Below, piece after piece: positions 33,244-44,949 of a stretch of 64,000 nt of DNA. The notes under the pieces are model-generated. The model was given only the letters and a program-made list of their open reading frames with translations. It was not told the origin of the DNA and did no database searches. Position numbers and translations under genes: made by a program. Source of the DNA: Cannabis sativa (taxonomy: Eukaryota > Streptophyta > Magnoliopsida > Rosales > Cannabaceae); NCBI RefSeq assembly GCF_029168945.1, contig NC_083603.1, positions 17,236,001-17,300,000 on the forward strand, read 5' to 3'. Positions within the stretch are counted from its first letter, which is position 1; each line of letters opens with the position of its first letter.

Positions 33244-35115
33244 GTGGGGCAAGACGAATTAGACCCTGGCATTGGTTTTGAGGCGGGGTTAGAACCGATG
33301 GAGGATATTGAAGAGGTGAGGGTATGCAATCAAGATCCATCTAAAGTTATTCGCCTGGGCAAGAGCCTTGACCCGAAGGATCGGAGTAAAATCATTGACA
33401 CCATAAAGGCATCAGCAGACATATTTGCATGGTGTCATGGGGACATGATCGGGATAAGCCCTCACATAATCACTCACGTCTTGAATGTTCACCCGAACAT
33501 GCCTCCAGTGCAACAAAAAAGGCATCCGCTAGATTTAGTGAAGGTTGATGCCCTTGAGAAGGAAGTGGACAAAATGCTATCAAACATCTTTATTTGCGAC
33601 GTATATTATCCAGAATGGTTGGAAAACCCAATTCTAGTGCCCAAACCAAATGGGAGATGGCGAATAAGCATAGACTTCACCGACCTTAACAAATCCTATC
33701 CAAAGGATTATTTTCCCATTGCCCAAGATCGACCAAATGGTAGATGCCACCTCAAGGTTTGAGTTATTATCTTTCATGGATGCATTTTCAGGGTACAACC
33801 AAATCAAGATGCACGTCGCAGACCAAGAGTTTACCAGCTTCAGGACCGACAAGGGGGTATACAGTTATTTAGTCATGCCCTTTGGACTGAAAAATGTTGG
33901 AGCCGCCTATCAGTGCATGGTCAACTGAATGTTCAAAGGCGTCTTGGGGCGTAACATGGAGGTGTACGTGGACGATATGCTAGTCAAATCTAAAACAAGC
34001 ATGGGCCATGCAGACGAACTCGCATAATTCTTTCAAGTAGTCAGGAAGTACGGGATGAAACTCAATCCCAAAAAATGTATTTTTTGCCTTAAGTTGGGGA
34101 AATTTCTGGGATTCATAGTAAGCCAGCGCAGAATAGAGGTGAACCTAGAAAGGATATATGCCTTGTTAAGTATTCCCTCCCCGAGGAGACACAAGGATGT
34201 GCAAAGCTTAACTAGGAAGGTTTTTGCCCTGAGTCGCTTCATCTCCCACTCAACCAATAAGTGCATCCCATTCTTCAACATTTTGAAAAAATGCTAAAAG
34301 TTTAAGTGGACTGAAGACTGTGAGGAGGCATTTAAGAAGCTGAAAGAGCACATGGCCCAACCACCAGTGTTGTCAAAACCCATTCACGGAGAAGACTTAT
34401 ATTTATATCTAGCTGTCTTCAAGAATGCGTTTAGTACAGCTTTGGTCCAAGAAGAAGGAAAGGTCCAACACCCAGTGTATTACGTCAGCAAATGCATGAT
34501 AGGGGTAGAAATTAGGTACCCTCTAATTGAAAAACTAGCTTTCTTTCTCTTGATTGCATCGAGAAAGCTGAGGCCATATTTTCAAGCGCACCCCATCAAA
34601 GTATTTACAAACCATCCACTTCGACAAGTCTTACAGAAACCTGAAGCCTCAGGGAGACTCCTTAAGTGGGCCATGAAGTTAAGCCAATTTGACATACAAT
34701 ACATTCCACACATATTGATTAAGGGCCAGGTGCTTGTAGATTTTAACGTAGAGTGCAATGAAATTGAGGCTAACGCTAATATGCCAGCTTCGGATGTGCT
34801 TACATGGAAAGTATATGTTGATGGCGCGTCAAATAAGAATGGATCAGGGGCTGTAATAGCAATGATATCCCCTGATGGATTAAGACTCCAGGCTACCCTG
34901 AGGTTCATGTTCCTGGCTTCTAATAACGAGGCTGAGTACGAAGCCCTAATAGCAGGATTAAAATTGGCTAAGGCTGTAGGGGCCAACAGGGTAGAGATAT
35001 ACAACGACTCACAACTGGTTGTCAATCTGGTGTCAGAAGAATATCAAATGCGAGGGGAAAAAATGGTCGCTTACATGTCAATTGTCAGGGAACTATTGGA
35101 AGAATTCAAGGAATA
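33244..35115 (+). pseudogene. pol: RT, RNase H and second RNase H of the Tat-type gypsy element
   Basis: 33244-33720 holds the RT start (DPKDRSKIIDTIKASADIFA, WRISIDFTDLNKSYPKD). A frameshift near 33720 leads to LLSFMDAFSGYNQIKMH, then VMPFGLKNVGAAYQ and the catalytic box YVDDM (33967-33981). Stops lie at 33926, 34025 and 34295. The frame 34352-35116 is open: a gypsy RNase H (KPIHGEDLYLYLAV ... VFTNHPLRQVLQ), then a second RNase H starting WKVYVDGASNKNGSGAVI (34806 on) with EAEYEALIAGLKLA and YNDSQLVV. Two RNase H domains in tandem define the Tat lineage. Its catalytic D, E and D are all visible in this copy. Confidence 0.9.
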
Positions 35116-35863
35116 AAAGATTGAACGGATCCCACGAGAAAAAAATGCCCATGCAGATTGTCAGGCTAAGTTAGCCTCGACCAGCAAAGTGGAAAAGCTG
35201 GGGGTGGTACCTATTGAATACCTCACAGAGCCTAGCATTATGCCAAAAGAGGAAGTGGCCACTAATAAAAAAGGATCAAGATGGATGGACCCTATCATCA
35301 AGTATATAACAACGGGAGAACAGCCTCAAGAAAGGACTGTGTCTAGAAAGGTACAGTACCAAGCTCACCGATACTTGGTGATCGACGGTACCCTCTGTCG
35401 AAGGGGGCTAATCATGCCATATTTAAGGTGTGTCGGATCCTGAAGCTAAACGGATCGTGCAAGAGGTCCACGAGGGATTTTGTGGAGACCACACCGAAAA
35501 TTCTAAGGCAAGGGTATTTTCGGCCCACCATGAAGAAAGATTGTATAGACTACTTCCTCAAATACAACCCATGCTAGAGTTTTGCAAATATTCTAATAGC
35601 CCTGCCTAACGAAATCACCTTAATGATTAGCCCGTGGCCTTTTGCGGTGTGGGGAATAGACCTCATTGGGTCCCTCCCCACGGGGAAAGGTGGGGTTAAA
35701 TATGCAATAGTGGCGGTGGATTATTACACGAAATGGATGGAGGCTGAACCTATGAAGACGATAACTGCCAAGAAAGCCTTGGACTTTGTCATAAAGAACT
35801 TTGTATGTTGATATGGGTTGCCTCACAAGATAGTCTCAGACAATGGAAAACAATTCAATTGTG
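35116..35863 (+). pseudogene. Integrase of the gypsy element, 5' part
   Basis: After the RNase H linker (35189-35443), a frameshift at about 35440 leads to a weak zinc finger (VHEGFCGDHTENSKAR) and then the core: WPFAVWGIDLIGSLPTGKGG and VDYYTKWMEAEPMKTI (35636-35760). Next comes a TGA at 35809 and then LPHKIVSDNGKQFNCDE, where the solo LTR interrupts it. The first two acidic catalytic residues (D in GIDLIG and in SDNG) are present. Confidence 0.85.
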
Positions 35864-35868
35864 ATGAG

Positions 35869-37745
35869 TGTTGGAAGTTATTTTACCAGGAACTTAGATC
35901 TACTCACAAGTATGTTGATTTAACAACCTAAATATGAACTTCTAAAACGATGGAAAATTAAACACATAAAAGTATCAAAAATCTTACATTGGGTGCAGCG
36001 GAATATATGTCTCCTCCCACTCAGATCTCTAACCCTTGATTCCTTTCTGTAGCAGAGTATAATCAAGATCTGAGCCCGATAGTCCTTCTTTGTTGTTTCT
36101 GAATTCTACACAGCCTTCCTCACTATGATTGAGGTATTACTTGATGTGTGTGAGCACTACTCTAACACTTATAGATTTCGAAACAGTGAAGGAATAGAGA
36201 GAGAGAGGGTGGCGGCTCAGAGAGAATTTTCAGAGAGAAAATTCTGTCAGAATAATGTTAAGAATGTGTTTTTGAAAACTGAAGCCTTTACCTTCTATTT
36301 ATAGAAGACCACCCAGGGCTATGATTGAATTAATTGACATTTAAAATTGAAAAAATCAAAGAGAAAAGGAAGCTTAAGTGGCCGGCCTAGGCATTGTGGA
36401 AACAAGGCTTGCCACTTTTCCAACTTTCCTTTTCCTACATTGATAGTTTCCTCTTTTGTCAAAAACTGCCAATTCCTTTGTTCAACCACATAAATGTCAA
36501 ATCTAATTATTTTATAATTAAAAATAATTATCAAATAATATATTGTCATTTATTTTATTAATAATAAACTAATTAAAGTTTCCTAATTAATAAATATGCC
36601 CTTCAAAATCTCTATTTACTGTTTTGCCCTTAATAAGTGATAAATTCTCAAATAGACACGGTCTATCTTGAGAATTATAATTGATTAATTAAAATCAATT
36701 AATTGAGTCTTACAAGTAATATTATCTCAACTAGTGGGGGGACCATGGGTCTATATATCCGAGCTTCCAATAAGCAGATCTAGAATTTACTACTTAAATT
36801 CACTGACTTATTAATTCTTCGTTGAATCCACACATAGAACTCAGAATTGCACTCTCAGTATATAGAATGCTCTATATGTTCCACCATATAGACATATCAT
36901 TAGTTATCCATTGTTATAATCCTAATGTGATCAATGATCTTCTATATGGATGATTTACACTGTAAAGGGACTGAATTACCGTAACTCCCTAAAATGTATT
37001 TTATCCTTAAAACACTTAACCCTGTATAAATGATATTTCAACTAAGTGAAATGAGTACTCAATCATTTATCTCGTTTGGTTAAGCTCGAAGGAAATCACC
37101 CTTTGCTTACTATTCGCCAGATAGAAACTATAGATTCCATATTTATGTTAGCGCTCCCACTCAATCACACTACCGTGTTCCCAAAATGTATGTATTGCCC
37201 TGACCAAAAATTAGGCTTAACTAACAAATCAAAGAACACGAATAACACTCTTGAGATTGAGCCTAACCATATCAGGATTTCGATCATGTGATCTAGGATC
37301 AACTTATGATATTGAATTGAATAGATATTTACAAAAAGTTTCATAAATCTATTTCAAAGTTCAATATCGGTCCATTCCATTGCATACTCCATGCATCCAA
37401 CCTGAGCTTTACTTTAACCTATGTTCTGGAAAGAACATAACATTTCTCCAAATGCAAGTAAACTCTGTTGTAGATTGTCATATCAGTAAAACCCAGTGTT
37501 CTGATAAATCTAGGAATACTTTATTCACATAGTCATGTTTACTTTCCACTGTGTTGACAACACAATAAACATGATCAAGTATGTGAAAGGGGTTTGGATG
37601 AATTTATAAATCAAATAGACAAACAATTGATTAAGTGAACCAAAACATACACAAATGAATGAAAAATACTTCTGTTACTTATATTGATATTGAATAATCT
37701 GGATTGCATTGAAATAGAGTTTTATTTAGGGCATAAAGCCCAACA
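35869..37745 (-). repeat. Solo LTR of the element A family inside gypsy integrase
   Basis: A 1877-bp LTR in - orientation with an exact 5-bp duplication ATGAG (35864-35868 and 37746-37750). It belongs with 44950-46847 to a second LTR subfamily (for example 'gggaccatgggtctatata' where the first subfamily has 'gggaccatggatctatatg'). Confidence 0.93.
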
Positions 37746-38395
37746 ATGAGTTCACAGACTTCTGCAACCAACACGAAGTCATTAAGAGTTTCTTCGCGGT
37801 CGCGAGGCCACAGAATAATGAACAAGCGGAAGCCGTCAATAAGATACTTAAGTTCAACCTAAAGAAAAAACTCTTGGCCTGCAAAAATAATTGGCCTGAA
37901 GAGTTTCTACGTGTATTATGGGCCTACCAAACCATTACAAGAACTACAACTGGGCACTCCCCATTCTCAATGGTGTATGGGTGCGAAGCCATGGTCCCAA
38001 TAGAGGTTATAATCCCCTTCCTTAGGAGAACCACTTACAATCCAGCAACGAATCAAGCCTTGCTACAAGAAGCACTGGACTTAGTAGATGAGCTCTTGGA
38101 GGAATCTCAAATACGCATGGCAGCGTACCAAAAGAAATTGGCAAAATACTTTAATTCCAAAGTCAAAAACAGGAAATTTGCCATTGGTGACTTGGTCCTA
38201 AGAAGGGTCTTTTCGGCCTCCTAAGAACCAGGATTGGGGGTACTCAGAACAAATTGGGAAGGCCCGTATGAAGTTGAAGATGAAATAGGCTGTGGGACTT
38301 ATAAACTAAAGCGAATGGACGGATCCATAGTGCCTCAAGCCTGGAGTGCTAACCGCCTTTGAAAATACTACCAATAGTTAGGAGTTCAGTATTTA
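37746..38395 (+). pseudogene. Integrase of the gypsy element, 3' part
   Basis: The frame resumes with FTDFCNQHEVIKSFFAVARP and QNNEQAEAVNKI, which contains the catalytic Glu region. LRVLWAYQTITRTTTGHSPF and PIEVIIPFLR follow (37900-38020). The end (LRTNWEGPYEVEDEIGCGTY, KLKRMDGSIVPQAWSANRL) is the usual integrase tail. A stop at 38221 breaks it. Confidence 0.88.
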
Positions 38396-38718
38396 AATTC
38401 ATCTTTACTCTATAAGTGAACCTGTGGCAGACAAAGTATATGCATTATCCCACATAAATTTAAGCTAAGCGACATAAAAAGTCTTTTTTAAGTCACTTAG
38501 GGGGTACTGAGGCATAAACACACGTAAAGATAGGCAAAATAGAAAAGCAAATAGACAAAGAACTTAAAAAATAAGTTGTCTAAAACAAAATAATAAAAGG
38601 CTCGGGGTAGGGCCATAAAGATGTCTCCCCTTACAAAAAATAAAGATACGAAAAACTAAATATTGTCTTAAGGGGGGAGAAGTAAGTGAAATAACAAAAA
38701 AGGATGGGTTCAATCAAT
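38396..38718. other. Spacer between gypsy pol and antisense ORF
   Basis: Noncoding. It contains a G-rich polypurine-like tract 'aggggggagaagtaag' at 38671-38686 and 'cttagggggtactgagg' at 38497. Confidence 0.5.
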
Positions 38719-39598
38719 CTACTCGCGGAGAAAGACGGGGACCCCTTTTCTCGGCCAAGACTGCCTCCAACTTTTATTCTTTTCCCAAAATTGAGCTGTT
38801 GTAGCCTCAAGATCAAGCAGGAAGTGGAGATGAGGTTCGAACTTGTTTGATTTCCAGCACATGAAAACTCCATCCTCAAAGCGCTTCTTGCAGTGCTTGT
38901 AGGTCATTGGAGCTAATAAGGCCTCCCTCGCAGCCTTGGCGGCTTCCTTTAGAGTCTGCTCCCAAAACTCGCGTAGCTCCTTGAGTTCAACAGTCATGTT
39001 GGCGGTGGTTTCCAAGTCAGTATGTTGTAACTCTTCAAGAGACTTGAGTTTCACAGAGAGTTCTTGATTTTCCTCTCAAGCGTCCCGGAGGTCCTTCCTG
39101 CCTAGGGCAATAATGTCATCCTTGGCCTTCAACGCTTCTTGGTGGTCCTGCTCCATGAGAGCCTTCTCCGTCAAAGTATCGTTGTGAAGGGCGTCCATCC
39201 GATCTTCTGACTCCCTGAGCTTCCTCATGACCCCGTCCATGCCGCCTAGCTCTGAAACGATGAACCCTTGATCGATCAAGGTCTTGGAAAGCCAACTGGC
39301 CTCCCCAGTAATCTGGCAACAAAAGAAATAAAGACTAGGACTATAAAAAGTAAGATTAACAAGAATAACCTTGAAAGCAAATACTTACCGCAGTTAGAGT
39401 AACACTCATATCCTGGATTTGATGGAGGGGGTTAGAGGAAGCACAGGCCGCGTACCTCTTTGTGGAAAGCTGAGTCAAATCAACTGTAAAATGACTTACC
39501 ATCTCAGAGGCAAACGGTGCCAAGTTTGGACCCACGAAATGCTTAAACCAGTCGGCCATGGGATCGAGGTTCAAGTCCCATATTTCCCCAGTATACTC
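38719..39598 (-). pseudogene. Antisense, intron-bearing coiled-coil ORF of the Tat element
   Basis: Exon 1 runs from the truncation near 39598 to 39389 (WDLNLDPMADWFKHFVGPNL ... MSVTLTA). A 76-bp intron (39388-39313) has GTAAGT and TTGCCAG borders and keeps the frame. Exon 2 (39312-38719) reads ITGEASWLSKTLIDQGFIVS, then a long charged coiled coil (RKLRESEDRMDALHNDTLTE, KLKSLEELQHTDLETTA) and ends in a Trp/Cys-containing tail (YKHCKKRFEDGVFMCWKSNK). One in-frame TGA lies at 39076-39078. Antisense ORFs between pol and the 3' LTR are known in Tat elements such as Grande; their role is not established. The start is lost at the junction with the copia fragment. Confidence 0.75.
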
Positions 39599-39599
39599 A

Positions 39600-40042
39600 C
39601 CTTGGAAGGGTGTCTGGACGATAAAAAAAGTACCTCTGGGGGTTATTTTTACATTTGTAATAATGTGGTTTCATGGTTCAGCAAAAAATAACATTCTGTC
39701 TCTCTATCCAATGTAGAGGTAGAGTACATTACAATTGGTAGTTGTTGCACTCAGCTGATCTAGCTTAAGAAAATGTTCATTGATTATGGATACCCTTAAC
39801 AAACATTGACCATCTTTTGTGACAGTACAAGTGCCATAAACATTTCTAAAAACCTACTTTAGCACTCTCAAACAAAACATATTGACATTAGGTATCATTT
39901 CATTCGAGATCCTGTTGAGTCAAATATGCTGTCTATATCTCATGTGCCCACAACTAACCAACTTGTAGATTTGTTCACCAAAGCTCTAGATACTCAAACC
40001 TTCACTCATTTAAGAACAAGCATAGGTCTCTGTACCATCTGA
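39600..40042 (+). pseudogene. Ty1/copia RNase H fragment
   Basis: The frame starts abruptly with GCLDDKKSTSGGYFY and contains SNVEVEYITIGSCCTQLI, IFCDSTSAINISKN, HSQTKHIDIRYHFIRD and DLFTKALDTQ, ending in a TGA at 40040-40042. These are the standard copia RNase H motifs. Four stops lie inside, most at codons one transition away from Gln or Trp. The rest of the element is missing on the left. Confidence 0.9.
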
Positions 40043-40493
40043 ACGGTTCTCAGTTGCATTTGGTTACATTTATTATATCCGACCCTGAGTATTATATATA
40101 TATATATGACATGCACACAAAATTTCTATTTGTTATTACAATTTACTCAATTTTGTTGTTTTGATGATAAACTGAGCCTATCTCTTATCCAGTTAAAAAG
40201 GCTACCCCTTTCAGATGCAATGGGAAGAGCTCTCTTAAACGCATGTACTAATAGAAAAATCCAGAGTTATCCAAAGTAAAAAGGCGATTAAAAAAAACAA
40301 ACAATAAAAAAATTGAAGGAGTGGTCTAGATTGTCATACTACTCTTGGAGCACATGAGCTCACTTTGCACACACTTATGAAGATAATGACTCAATTTAAG
40401 TAATTTTTTATTCGGAGTAAATTGTGCACTTATTTTATAGAAATTGTCTTCTCATGTTGTCTATATTATATATTTCTTTGTCAAGGTTTTGTT
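40043..40493. other. 3' region of the copia fragment, no gene
   Basis: Probably the untranslated tail of the copia fragment, with an (AT)n tract at 40094-40108. No LTR end could be fixed before the CACTA end at 40494. Confidence 0.4.
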
Positions 40494-40968
40494 CACTACT
40501 ACAAAATTCACTATTCACGTCGGTCAACGCGATTGTTCATCGCGTTGATCGACGTGAATAGTACCATATTCAATATATTCATCATTTTTAAAATGTCACA
40601 AAAAATTAATAAATTGCGTCATTTCTAATCCCTCACTAATTACCCAACCGACGGTAAAAGTCAAAAAATTTAAAAAAATCGTTCATTATTAGCGTCGTTT
40701 CAAAAGCCTCACGAATGCTTTGTGTGGCGTTTTAAAACTGACTAGTAAAGAGATTGCGAGTGTGAGAAAACGATGCAAATCCTCCTATTGTTCACTTACC
40801 CCCAAATGGACGAATGACACTTTCATTTCGAGCTCCCTTTTCCCTCTCTTTCTCTGAACAGCTCTCTTTCCCTCTCTTTCTCTTTCACTCGAAGGTCTGA
40901 AAATCAAACTGCGATTTCGAACCGCCCACCTTCGTAAGTCTCTCTCTTTCCCTCTCTTTCTCTCTTGT

Positions 40969-40970
<2 letters not shown>

Positions 40971-41028
<58 letters not shown>
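40971..41028 (+). repeat. (CT)n microsatellite in the CACTA leader
   Basis: About 28 uninterrupted CT units in a wider CT-rich tract. The CT-rich stretch with 'gcgatttcgaacc' is present twice (40909-40970 and 41095-41160). Confidence 0.95.
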
Positions 41029-41031
<3 letters not shown>

Positions 41032-42018
41032 CTCTCGTGCTCTGTGTTATAACAGCTCTCGCGCGTCCTCAGCTCTGAAGGTCTCGAACAGGGATGCGAT
41101 TTCGAACCGGCCACCTCCGTAAGTCTCTCTCTTTCCCTCTCTTTCTCTCTTGCGATTTCGAACAGTTGGTATGTATGCTCTATTTTCATCATCAATGGAT
41201 AATTTCTCATTTTATTTAGAGTTTTTAATCCAAAATTAGGGGGTTTCTGAATGTTAGAAATTTAGATTGAGAGTTTTTAATCCAAAATAGGTTATATTAA
41301 GTGAGGGTTATCGAATCTTATATTTACAGTATTTTGTTTGTACTCTTTTCCCCTTCATTTATATTAAGAAGCTTGAACGATAATTCTGAGGTTTACAAGA
41401 CTTTGTTTGTAGTCCTTTCACCTTTATTAAATTTAATAACCTTGAACATATCTCATTGTAGAGATCTGTCCAAATATTTGCTTTTGTTGTTTCCATACTC
41501 TTTATCTTGAATATAATGTCAAAATAATTTAAAATACTTTTAATAGTTCATTTCACATTTTAAGTATCATACTGATGGAGAAAGAGATAAAATACAGAGA
41601 GGGAGAATCGGGTTGAAAAAAGTTTAACACAATTTTGTAAATAGGCAAATGGACAGCTAAGAAGGAAACCAAATGTAGTATCTGCAAGATGGGACATAGC
41701 TTAATTTTGTATCAATTTTAGAAATGTAGTACAAATATAAGTGGCAGAGGTTATAGATACCTTGAAGCCTTTTGTGGCTACTTTTAATGAGAAAATGATT
41801 TCTTGTTTCTGTATTGTCATTTTCTATCTGAGTAATATTCTTGTCTAGTATGATATATATATGGTATGTATGTACCTTTTGTTTTTTCATTTTTTGGCTA
41901 TTCGACCAAATATACAATTTTTCACATCACTACTTTTATTCACAATGCAGCTTTTCAATTGTGGTAGTATCTTTCGCAGAAATTGCTTGAACGCTAGCTT
42001 AGAATTGGTAAGCTACTC

Positions 42019-42056
<38 letters not shown>

Positions 42057-42213
42057 TTTTATAAATTCTAGAAGAATTTGAAAGTTCTGGTGGCAAACGG
42101 ACTCCGTTCGTAGAACGGGTGTTAGTTGGATGAGTTGGGATGTTTAATAGATTAATTGCATGTTTAAAATTTTCGGGAACGTCCGAATTATAGATTAATT
42201 GCAGGATTAGTAT

Positions 42214-42705
42214 CACTACAAGAAAAAATACTTTTCATAAGACCAAATATGAAACTCAAATTATATAGAACACCAAGTATTATTTTACTTGTCATTGGTG
42301 AAAAATTCTTAATGCTAAACTGAAAGAATACAAATAAAACTCAGTGTAAAATATAAGTCTTCAACTAAATGCCAAAACCTATACAAATATTTATATATAT
42401 AAATAAATTAAAGTCAAGTAAAATTCATTCTCAAGATCATATAAGCATTAGCAAAAAAAAAAAATAGTTTGGCTCCTTATCCCATGTTTGAAAATAATTA
42501 AAGATATTTATGTTTGAAAAACTGTAGTATACCTGTGATGATCCATAGTCAAGTATAGTTGAAGTTGTTGAAATTGGCATGTAGCTCTCTCCACTTCAAA
42601 TCAAGTGCCTTTAGTATATACCTACATTTAGTTAAAAAAAAATAAGCAGTCTAAAGTGTTCTTATGTTATTGCCGAGTTAATCATTAAAAAATAACAAAT
42701 TTATT

Positions 42706-42745
<40 letters not shown>

Positions 42746-42900
42746 CTCTATATAGTTCCATTATAAGGGAGCAACAAAGTCCTGTGTCAATTTTGAAAAT
42801 GGCTTCATCTTTGTACCATAACCGTAAAACAAAATTAAAGAAATGAGAGTGAGAGACTTCCAAGTTCAGGAAAAGTGAAAAATTGTACCTTAAAGAAAAA
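42214..42900 (+). mobile_element. Possible second CACTA-type end inside the CACTA leader
   Basis: 'cactacaagaaaaaatac' at 42214 is the commonest plant CACTA end. Here it lies in the middle of the transposon's leader, followed by AT-rich DNA without coding frames. It may be a small nested CACTA derivative; the right end was not found, so the end coordinate is a rough guess. Confidence 0.35.
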
Positions 42901-43176
42901 AAAATTAGATTTAGCGGGATTTTTACCGTCTCTTTTTTTGGTGTCTGTCTTTTATAATACTTTCTGTTATCTTCTTTAAATTATTTCAAAGTACCGCCCA
43001 TTTTATTAGCTTATCATAATACTTTTTGAAAAAAGTTATAATTTTTTGTTAAGGAAAGGATTTTTTGTTGTACTGTATTTTATTGAATTAATTAGGTTAA
43101 GTTGAAATAGAATTATTTTATTGTATTAATTAGGTTAATTAAATTGTTGTTTTGTTGTTTTGTTAGAAGTTTCGAA

Positions 43177-44949
43177 ATGGATAGAGATTGGATGAGTGCG
43201 AATAGGTTAACGGTAAAATATAGGGAAGGTGTTGATTTCTTTTTGGAGTTTTCTGCAAAGAATGCGGATAATCCTGATTTGGTTCATTGCCCATGTCTCA
43301 AATGTGGTAACATGGAGCGTATGAAAAATGTCTAAATAAGAGAACATTTGTTTAAGAACGGTATAGACAGGAGTTATAAGGTTTGGTATCACCACGGAGA
43401 AAAAAATTAGAAGATCGGGCGAGGGACCCTCTAGAAAGGATAAGATTGTTAATAATGTGGAGTATGAAGATGATCACATCGCAGAGATGATTAACGAAGC
43501 AGAGTTTGAATCTCAAGTTCGTCCTGAAACATTTCAAACTATGTTAGAAGATGCTGAAAAGTCGATTTACCCTAATTGTAGTAGGTTTACTAAATTATCG
43601 ACGCTTATTAGGCTATACAATTTGAAAGCAAAACACGGGTGGAGTGATAAGAGTTTGACAAAGTTACTGGCTTTCTTAGAAGAATTATTACCCGAAGGTA
43701 ACGAGGTGACTTTGTCTTTCTATATGAGGCAAAAAAGACATTGTGTTCGTTAGGCTTGCAATATGAAAAGATACATGCATGTCCTAACGATTGCATCCTA
43801 TATCAAAAGAGATTTGTGGATGCTGTATCATGTCCAACGTGCGATGAGTCCAGGTGGCAAAAGAAAAAGAATTCTAATGAGGTAAAGAAGGGTGTTCCTG
43901 AAAAAGTATTGTGGTACTTACCACCCATACCTCGTTTGGTTCGGTTTTTTCGAAATGCTGACCATGCTAAAAATTTGACTTGGCATGCAAGTGATAGAGT
44001 GAAAGATGGTATGATGAGACATCCAGCTGACTCTCCCGCTTGGAAAATAATTGATGCTAGATGGCCTGATTTTGCCAATGAGCCTAGGAATATCCGTCTT
44101 AGTCTCTCTGCAGACGGTATCAATCCACATACTTCCCTTAGCAGTAAGTATAGTTGTTGGCCAATCTTGCTTGTGATATATAATTTGCTGCCGTGGCTTG
44201 TTATGAAGAGAAAGTTCACTATGTTGACATTGATGATATTAGGCCCTTCACAGCCTGGTAATGATATTGATGTATACTTAGCTCCTCTTATTGATGATTT
44301 AAGTAAATTGTGGTATGACGATGTTGATGCATATGATGCCTATAGGAATGAAGCATTCAATCTTAGGGCCATGTTATTGTGGACCATCAATGATTTTCCT
44401 GCTTTCGGGAATCTTTCTGGCTACAGTGTGAAAGGTTATAATGCATGTCCTATCTATGAAGAGAAAACATGCTCTCACTATTTAACACATTCGAGAAAAA
44501 TTTGTTATATGGGACACCGAAAGTTTTTGCCACCCGAACATGTATTTCGGACCTAGAAAAAGGCATTTGATGGTAAGCAAGAGTTTGAAATGCCTCCCAC
44601 ACCTTTAAGCGAAAGACAGTTGGTAGAAAAACTGAATAAAATTCAATTCAATCTTGGAAAGCGAAAGTCAAAATCGAAGAAAAGAAAAGGAGGTAAGCGT
44701 GTCACAAATGAACCTCAGGGACCGTGGAAGAAAAAATTAATATTTTTTGAGCTTGAGTATTGGGAGCATTTGGTTTTACGTCACAATTTAGATGTGATGC
44801 ATATTGAGAAAAATGTCTCAGATATCTTAATTAATACCTTGTTTAATATTCCTGGTCAGAGTAAAGATGGAATTAAATCCCGTATAGATTTGAAAGAGAT
44901 GGGGATTAGAGGAAATTTACATCCAGAAATTGTTGGTAAACGAATTTTC
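43177..44949 (+). pseudogene. CACTA transposase (tnp2/Transposase_21 type), broken
   Basis: The ATG at 43177 opens MDRDWMSANRLTVKYREGVD and CPCLKCGN, the transposase-associated domain, preceded by a good splice acceptor (tttgttag at 43159-43166). An in-frame TAA at 43333 and frameshifts near 43410 and 43740 break it. The core follows: ADHAKNLTWHASDRVKDGMM, WPDFANEPRNIRLSLSADGI, then NPHTSLSSKYSCWP, LWTINDFPAFGNLSGYSVKG and RKFLPPEHVFR (43741-44553). A TAG at 44554 interrupts it before the C-terminal part LRHNLDVMHIEKNVSDILIN (44770-44830). Element B truncates it at 44949. It would have cut the transposon ends; this copy cannot. Confidence 0.92.

Larger units (their letters stand above)
27934..39598 (+). 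mobile_element. Decayed Ty3/gypsy element of the Tat type, 3'-truncated and interrupted twice
   Basis: A probable 5' LTR (27934-28657) is followed by a primer site and then gag, protease, RT, RNase H, a second RNase H, integrase and a downstream antisense ORF, the order known for Tat-lineage gypsy elements. Solo LTRs of the element A family lie inside it at 31075-32984 and 35869-37745, and the coding frames resume on the far side of each. The 3' LTR is missing: at about 39598 the sequence switches to a copia RNase H fragment. Many stops and frameshifts mark it as dead. Confidence 0.85.
40494..44949 (+). mobile_element. CACTA (En/Spm-like) transposon, left part; cut by element B
   Basis: The end CACTACTACAAAATTCACTA is the CACTA-type terminal form. 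Subterminal repeats follow, such as 'cgtcggtcaacgcgattg' and 'catcgcgttgatcgacgtg', which pair with each other. A CT-rich leader with microsatellites (40820-41160) precedes a tnp2-type transposase gene (43177 on). Element B is inserted at 44949, so the rest of the transposon should lie beyond element B, outside this window. Confidence 0.75.

Noticed and set aside
34582..35025. 147-codon - frame opposite the gypsy RNase H
   Set aside because: Shadow of the well-supported + strand RNase H frame.
40785..41210. 141-codon - frame over the CACTA leader
   Set aside because: Most of it is an Arg-Glu dipeptide run that merely translates the (CT)n microsatellite.
43803..44219. 138-codon - frame opposite the CACTA transposase
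   Set aside because: Shadow of the + strand tnp2 coding sequence; no domain recognised.
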